NCBI RefSeq assembly: GCF_003752025.1
Contig: NZ_RJKR01000007.1
Coordinates: forward strand, 341,096-405,095
Length of the DNA: 64,000 nt
Direction: 5' to 3'
Origin: Curtobacterium sp. PhB115
Lineage (GTDB): Bacteria; Actinomycetota; Actinomycetes; Actinomycetales; Microbacteriaceae
The notes under the pieces were generated by a model. That model was not told the DNA's origin, ran no database searches, and worked only from the letters and a program-made list of their open reading frames with translations. A program made the translations under genes and the position numbers. This document shows positions 59,080-64,000 of this stretch, in pieces; within the stretch, counting starts at the first letter, position 1, and the number at the start of each line of letters is the position of its first letter.

Positions 59080-60404
59080 ACGACCCTGCTCCCCAGGACG
59101 CTGCCGGCCCCGCTGCCGCTGCCGACTCGTCTGGCCGCGCTGCCGGCTCGGCTGCTGCCGCTGCTGCTGCCGCTGCTGCAGCCAGCCCCGCCTTCGAGGC
59201 GTCGCACGACGCCGTCAAGGTCATCGAGACGCGTGAGGACTACCTCGAGGCGGTCGCCGCCATCGCCGCCGGTCACGGCCCCGTCGCGGTCGACGCCGAA
59301 CGCGCCAGCGGCTACCGCTACTCGCAGCGCGCCTATCTGATCCAGGTGTTCCGACGCGGCGCCGGTGCGTTCCTGTTCGACCCGATCCCGATCGGCGACT
59401 TCTCCGAGCTGCAGGACGCCATCGTCGACGAGGAGTGGCTGTTCCACGCCGCCTCGCAGGACCTGCCCTGCCTGCAGGAGGTCGGCCTCGTCCCGACCCG
59501 CATCTTCGACACCGAGCTCGGTGCCCGGATCGCCGGCTTCCCCCGGGTCGGCCTCGGCGCCGTCGTCGAGCAGCTGCTCGGCATCACCCTGGCGAAGGCG
59601 CACTCCGCCGCCGACTGGTCGACCCGTCCGCTCCCCCAGTCGTGGCTCGTCTACGCGTCGCTCGACGTGGAGCTCCTGCCCGACCTGCGTGACGCCCTCG
59701 CCGAGCAGCTCGAGACCGCCGGCAAGTCCCGGATCGCGGCCGAGGAGTTCGACGCCGTGCTGCACCGCGCGCCGAAGCCCGTCCGCGCCGAGCCGTGGCG
59801 GAAGCTCTCCGGCATGCACGCCCTCCGCGGTGCTCGTGCCCTCGCCATCGCCCGGTCGCTCTGGACCGCGCGGGACGAGTACGCCCGCACCGCCGACATC
59901 GCTCCCGGCCGGACGATCCCGGACGCCGCCATCGTCGCCGCGGCTGCAGCTGCACCAGCGTCGCGCGCCGAGCTCGCCGGGCTGAAGGCCTTCACGGGTC
60001 GCGCCAGCCGCTCCGAGCTCGACCGCTGGTGGGCCGCCGTCGACGAGGGCCGCACCACCGAGGACCTGCCGAAGCTCCGCGGCCGGGGCGAGGCCACGCT
60101 GCCGCCGCCCCGCGCCTGGGCCGACCGCAACCCGGCCGCCGACCGTCGGTACAAGGCCGCCCGCGCCGCCGTCACCGCCCGCTCCGAGGAGCTCGACATC
60201 CCGCTCGAGAACCTGCTGACGCCGGAGACCCTCCGGCTCGTGTCCTGGGCGCCGCCCTCGACGCCGTCGACCGAGCTGGTGGGTGCTGCGCTCGCCGAGC
60301 ACGATGCACGCCCGTGGCAGGTCGAGGAACTGGCGTCGATCATCGCGTCGGCGTTTGTCGCTGCTGCACAGGAGCCCGCCGCGACGGGTGACGCCGAGTC
60401 GTAG
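59076..60404 (+). CDS. rnd: Ribonuclease D-like 3'-5' exonuclease with HRDC domain
   Basis: A 442-residue exonuclease for structured RNA ends. The DEDDy residues are in VAVDAERASGYRYSQRAYLIQVF, FHAASQDLPCL and VYASLDVELLPDL. The HRDC domain follows at about residues 225-300 (LARSLWTARDEYAR-like). The first ~40 residues are an Ala run from a gctgctgcc repeat. GTG 59076 overlaps the DUF3000 stop by 4 bases. Confidence 0.9.
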   Translation: MNDPAPQDAAGPAAAADSSGRAAGSAAAAAAAAAAASPAFEASHDAVKVIETREDYLEAVAAIAAGHGPVAVDAERASGYRYSQRAYLIQVFRRGAGAFLFDPIPIGDFSELQDAIVDEEWLFHAASQDLPCLQEVGLVPTRIFDTELGARIAGFPRVGLGAVVEQLLGITLAKAHSAADWSTRPLPQSWLVYASLDVELLPDLRDALAEQLETAGKSRIAAEEFDAVLHRAPKPVRAEPWRKLSGMHALRGARALAIARSLWTARDEYARTADIAPGRTIPDAAIVAAAAAAPASRAELAGLKAFTGRASRSELDRWWAAVDEGRTTEDLPKLRGRGEATLPPPRAWADRNPAADRRYKAARAAVTARSEELDIPLENLLTPETLRLVSWAPPSTPSTELVGAALAEHDARPWQVEELASIIASAFVAAAQEPAATGDAES

Positions 60405-60444
60405 GAACCGCCCAACCGGCATGCGGTCGCCCAGCCTGGGGGCA

Positions 60445-60450
60445 TAGCGT
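60445..60450 (+). promoter_or_regulatory. Probable -10 element of the thiolase-fadB operon
   Basis: TAGCGT, the same hexamer as before the acyl-CoA oxidase and murA genes. It would give a leader of about 75 bases. Confidence 0.4.
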
Positions 60451-60531
60451 CGGGAGCGTCGCCGGGCGAGGCCCGGCCCGGCCGGTGCGACCTGCGCGCC
60501 GGCCTGATCGATGAGGATCTGGAGGCCCAGA

Positions 60532-61752
60532 TTGCCAAAGGCATCAGACGTCGTGTTCGTGGACGGCGTACGGACACCGTTCGGACGAGCCGGCGAGAAG
60601 GGGGTGTTCTGGAAGACCCGCTCCGACGACCTCGCGGTGCACGCGATGCGCGGGCTGCTCGACCGGAACGCCTCGCTCGACGGAGCAGCGGTGGACGACG
60701 TCGCCGTCGCGGCCACCACCCAGCAGGGTGACCAGGGGCTGACGCTCGGACGCACCGTGGGGATGCTCGCGGGTCTGCCGAAGTCCGTCCCCGGGTACGC
60801 CATCGACCGGATGTGCGCCGGCGCCATGACGAGCGTCACCACGCTCGCCGGGGCCATCGCGTTCGGTGCGGCGGACGTCGCGATCGCGGGCGGGGTCGAG
60901 CACATGGGCCGGCACCCGATGGGCTTCAACGCCGACCCGAACCCGCGCTTCGTCGCGGAGCGCATGGTCTCGAGCGACGCCCTGGTGATGGGTGCCACCG
61001 CCGAGCGCCTGCACGACCGCTTCCCGGCGATCACGAAGGACCGCACGGACGCCTACGCCGTCCAGTCCCAGCAGCGCTACGCCGCCGCGTGGGCCGCGGG
61101 CAAGCTACAGCCGGACGTCATCCCGGTCGAGGTCAACAAGGGCGACGGCTGGGACGTCGTCAGCATCGACGAGCCGCCGCGGCCGGGCACCACCCTGGAG
61201 GCACTGGCCGCGTTGAAGACGCCGTTCCGGCCCCACGGACGGGTCACCGCCGGCAATGCCGCCGGCCTGAACGACGGCGCGACGATGAGCCTGCTGGCGT
61301 CGGAGGACGGCGCGAAGCAGCACGGCCTCTCGACGAAGATGCGCATGGTCTCGTTCGCCTTCGCCGGCGTCGAGCCCGAGGTCATGGGCGTCGGCCCGGT
61401 CCCCGCGACCGACAAGGCCCTGTCGAAGGCCGGCCTGTCCATCGACGACATCGGCCTGTTCGAGATCAACGAGGCGTTCGCGGTGCAGGTCCTCGCCTTC
61501 CTCGACAACTACGGCATCGAGCAGGACTCCCCGAACGTGAACGCCTGGGGCGGCGCGATCGCCGTCGGGCACCCGCTCGCGTCGAGCGGTGTCCGGCTGA
61601 TGAACCAGCTCGCGGCGCAGTTCGCCGAGCGTCCGGACGTCCAGTACGGCATCACCACGATGTGCATCGGGCTCGGGCAGGGCGGCACCGTGATCTGGGA
61701 GAACCCCGGCTTCAGCAAGTCCGCCGCACGTTCGGCTCGGAAGGGGGCATGA
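60532..61752 (+). CDS. fadA: Acetyl-CoA C-acyltransferase (3-ketoacyl-CoA thiolase)
   Basis: A 406-residue thiolase for the last step of beta-oxidation. The acylated Cys is in DRMCAGAMTSV (Cys95), with GGVEHMGRHPMG, NEAFAVQVL (His position differs in context), GHPLASSG and the C-terminal CIGLGQGGT. The start is most likely TTG 60532 with GGAGG 8 bases upstream; ATG 60511 has no ribosome site. It overlaps the FadB gene by 4 bases. Confidence 0.93.
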   Translation: MPKASDVVFVDGVRTPFGRAGEKGVFWKTRSDDLAVHAMRGLLDRNASLDGAAVDDVAVAATTQQGDQGLTLGRTVGMLAGLPKSVPGYAIDRMCAGAMTSVTTLAGAIAFGAADVAIAGGVEHMGRHPMGFNADPNPRFVAERMVSSDALVMGATAERLHDRFPAITKDRTDAYAVQSQQRYAAAWAAGKLQPDVIPVEVNKGDGWDVVSIDEPPRPGTTLEALAALKTPFRPHGRVTAGNAAGLNDGATMSLLASEDGAKQHGLSTKMRMVSFAFAGVEPEVMGVGPVPATDKALSKAGLSIDDIGLFEINEAFAVQVLAFLDNYGIEQDSPNVNAWGGAIAVGHPLASSGVRLMNQLAAQFAERPDVQYGITTMCIGLGQGGTVIWENPGFSKSAARSARKGA

Positions 61753-63893
61753 GCATGACCATCGTCGACAACGACCGTCTGGCCGAGCTGAGCGAGGACG
61801 AGGTCGTCACGCACTCGTACGTCAAGCACGTCACGATGCCCTCGGGCGGCACCCTGGCGCTCATCACCCTCGACAACGGCAAGGACTACAAGCGCCCGAA
61901 CACCCTCGGCCCGCGCACCCTCCGCGAGCTCTCCGGGGTGCTCGACACCCTGAAGGCCGAGGCGTCCGCCGGCACCATCCAGGGTGTCGCGATCACCGGT
62001 AAGGAGTACTGCTTCGCGGCCGGGGCGGACCTGTCCCAGGCTGCGTCGGTGCCCTCGCGCGAGGCTGCGCACGACCTGGCCGCGCTCGGGCACGCGACGC
62101 TCCGCAAGTTCTCCGACCTCGGGGTGCCGTCGTTCGCCTTCGTGAACACGCTCGCCCTCGGGGGTGGCCTCGAGATCGCGCTGCACTGCACCTACCGGGC
62201 CTTCTCGTCCGCTGCGCAGGGCATCGGGCTGCCCGAGGTGTTCCTCGGCATCATCCCCGGCTGGGGCGGCGCGACGCTGCTCCCCCGCCTGATCGGCCCC
62301 GAACGTGCGCTCCGTGTCATCGTCGAGAACCCGCTCAAGAACAACCGCCTGATGGACGGTGCGGCCGCGGTCGAGATCGGCATCGGTGACGTGCTCATCC
62401 CGTCGGTGACGTTCCTGCCGTCCGCGGTCGCCTGGGCCGACGGCGTCATCGCGGGAACGACGAAGGTCGTGCGGAAGAACGAGCCGGGCATGCTCGAGAA
62501 GGCTGCCTGGGGCACCGTCGTCAAGGTCGCCCGTGGGCAGGTCGCGTCGAAGATCGGCACGGTGCCGAAGTCGCCGTTCCGCGCGCTCGACCTCGTGGCC
62601 GCCGCGAAGTCGGGTTCGCTCGACGAGCGGTTCGCCGACGAGGACGACGCCCTCGCCGACCTGCTCTCCGGTGACCAGTTCGCCGCGTCAATGTACGCGT
62701 TCGACCTCGTCCAGAAGCGTGCGAAGCGGCCTGTCGGCGCCCCCGAGGGTGTCGAGCCGAAGAAGATCACCAAGGTCGGGGTCCTCGGCGCCGGACTCAT
62801 GGCGTCGCAGTTCGCGCTGCTCTTCGCCCGCAGGCTGGGCGTCCCCGTCGTGATCACCGACGTCGACCAGTCCCGCGTGGACGCGGGGGTGGAGCGGATC
62901 CGCGGCGAGGTCGGCAAGCTGCTCGAGAAGGGGCGGATCTCGCCCGACGACGCGAACCGCATCACCGCACTCGTCAGCGGGTCGGTGTCGTACGACGCCT
63001 TCACCGATGCGGACTGGGTGATCGAGGCCGTGTTCGAGGAGCTCTCCGTCAAGCAGGAGGTCTTCCGCAACATCGAGAAGGTCATCGCCCCGGACGCCAT
63101 CCTCGCGACGAACACCTCGTCGTTGTCGGTGTCGGAGATGGGATCGGTGCTGTCCGACCCGTCGCGTCTGGTCGGGTTCCACTTCTTCAACCCCGTCGCC
63201 GTGATGCCCCTGCTCGAGGTCGTCCGCACCGCAGAGACCTCCGACGAGACCCTCGTCACGGCCCTCGCCGTCGCCAAGACCCTGAAGAAGACCGCGATCA
63301 TCACCGCGGACCAGCCGGGCTTCGTCGTCAACCGGGTGCTCGCCCGCGTGCTCGGCGAAGCGATGCGCGGCGTCGAGCAGGGCACGTCGTTCGACGTCGT
63401 CGCCCAGGGTGCCGCACCGCTCGGGCTGCCGATGTCGCCGTTCGAGCTGCTCGAGCTCGTCGGGCTGCCCGTCGGCGCGCACGTGCTCGACTCGCACCAC
63501 GCCGCGTGGCCGGAGCGTTTCTACCCCGGGGACGGGCTGAAGAAGATCGCCGAGTACGGGAAGATCCTGACCCGCGACAAGAAGGGCAACGCGACCGGGT
63601 ACGACCCCGCCGCCGTCAAGCTCGTCGCGCCGTCCCGTCGTGATGCGTCGCCGGTCGACGCTGCCGAGATGCAGCGCCGGTTCGAGGACGCCCTGGCCGA
63701 CGAGCTGCACCGGATGCTCGAGGACGAGGTCGTCCAGCACGTCGAGGAGATCGACCTCGGCCTGATCCTCGGTGCGGGCTACCCGTTCCAGGCCGGTGGG
63801 ATCAGCCCGTACCTCGACCGGAGTGGTGCGTCCGAGCGCGTCTTCGGCGCCTCGTTCCACGACCCGCTGATCGTCGGCCCCGCTTCCCGCTGA
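61749..63893 (+). CDS. fadB: Fatty-acid oxidation multifunctional protein FadB/FadJ-like
   Basis: A 714-residue fusion. Residues about 20-230 are an enoyl-CoA hydratase (ITGKEYCFAAGADLSQ, FVNTLALGGGLEIALHCTYR, IGLPEVFLGIIPGWGGATLLPRLIG with both catalytic Glu positions). Residues about 335-620 are a 3-hydroxyacyl-CoA dehydrogenase (VGVLGAGLMASQFA NAD site, FHFFNPVAVMPLLEVV with catalytic His, GFVVNRVLARVLGEAM). Together they hydrate and oxidise enoyl-CoA. It is coupled to the thiolase gene. Confidence 0.94.
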   Translation: MSMTIVDNDRLAELSEDEVVTHSYVKHVTMPSGGTLALITLDNGKDYKRPNTLGPRTLRELSGVLDTLKAEASAGTIQGVAITGKEYCFAAGADLSQAASVPSREAAHDLAALGHATLRKFSDLGVPSFAFVNTLALGGGLEIALHCTYRAFSSAAQGIGLPEVFLGIIPGWGGATLLPRLIGPERALRVIVENPLKNNRLMDGAAAVEIGIGDVLIPSVTFLPSAVAWADGVIAGTTKVVRKNEPGMLEKAAWGTVVKVARGQVASKIGTVPKSPFRALDLVAAAKSGSLDERFADEDDALADLLSGDQFAASMYAFDLVQKRAKRPVGAPEGVEPKKITKVGVLGAGLMASQFALLFARRLGVPVVITDVDQSRVDAGVERIRGEVGKLLEKGRISPDDANRITALVSGSVSYDAFTDADWVIEAVFEELSVKQEVFRNIEKVIAPDAILATNTSSLSVSEMGSVLSDPSRLVGFHFFNPVAVMPLLEVVRTAETSDETLVTALAVAKTLKKTAIITADQPGFVVNRVLARVLGEAMRGVEQGTSFDVVAQGAAPLGLPMSPFELLELVGLPVGAHVLDSHHAAWPERFYPGDGLKKIAEYGKILTRDKKGNATGYDPAAVKLVAPSRRDASPVDAAEMQRRFEDALADELHRMLEDEVVQHVEEIDLGLILGAGYPFQAGGISPYLDRSGASERVFGASFHDPLIVGPASR

Positions 63894-63928
63894 CCAGCGC
63901 CGGTGTCGCGCCCTGAGGCGGGCGTGGG

Positions 63929-63990
63929 GCCCCCCCCGGGGGGGGGGGGGGGGCCCCCCCGGGGGGGGGGGCGGGGGGGGGGCGGGGGGG
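63929..63990. other. G/C homopolymer runs at the window end
   Basis: Long runs of C and G, interrupted only by single C or G switches. Nothing else in the window looks like this. It is probably low-quality sequence at a contig end. Confidence 0.7.
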
Positions 63991-64000
63991 CACACCCCAC

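Overview
The window is chromosomal DNA from a high-GC Gram-positive bacterium. The very GC-rich coding, frequent GTG/TTG starts, an actinobacterial SigK/RskA-type pair, DUF3000 beside an RNase D gene, and a one-membrane flagellum without P or L ring genes all point to an actinobacterium, most likely Microbacteriaceae and plausibly Curtobacterium. The placement is by recognition only; no search was run.

About half of the window is a nearly complete flagellar regulon in two blocks. The left block (13.0 to 2.4 kb, minus strand) is flbD-motA-motB-fliM-fliN-fliO-fliP-fliQ-fliR-flhB-flhA-(FlhF-like)-csrA. The right block (27.7 to 45.8 kb) holds a minus-strand unit flgB-flgC-fliE-fliF-fliG-fliH-fliI-fliJ-(NlpC/P60)-fliK-flgD-flgE, then fliD-fliS-(fliT-like), fliC and fliA on the minus strand, and flgN-flgK-flgL-fliW on the plus strand. 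Four promoters of the form T(A/T)AC-N15/16-(G/A)(C/T)CGA(T/G)AG, resembling the sigma-28/FliA consensus, sit before flbD, flgB, fliC and flgN. Several leaders carry short hairpins with an ACGGA-containing loop, the classical CsrA target. The flagellin leader has one such hairpin plus a second ACGGA overlapping the Shine-Dalgarno. With csrA, fliW and fliC all present, the window appears to contain a complete CsrA-FliW-flagellin partner-switching circuit.

Between the two blocks (13.1 to 27.5 kb) lie non-flagellar genes: a DUF4397 surface protein with a class F sortase-like lipoprotein, an ECF sigma/anti-sigma pair, a MurA-type enzyme fused to an N-terminal HTH, a DUF475 membrane protein, a CPA1 Na+/H+ antiporter, a cysteine hydrolase, and a formylglycine-generating enzyme next to the sulfatase it probably activates. 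The sulfatase and the nearby HAD/DUF1269 pair share a repeated operator-like palindrome.

The right end (46 to 64 kb) is mixed: a DUF559-like protein, a ketoacyl-ACP synthase III gene broken by a 13-bp tandem duplication, ChaB/Rho-N protein, aldo/keto reductase, tyrosine phosphatase, ammonium transporter with GlnR-like boxes, zapE, a sulfurtransferase-SufE pair, an alpha/beta hydrolase, DUF3000-RNase D, and a thiolase-FadB beta-oxidation pair. An acyl-CoA oxidase starts the window. The last ~70 bases are G/C homopolymer runs that look like a contig-end artefact. No tRNA, rRNA, insertion sequence, prophage or CRISPR array was seen.
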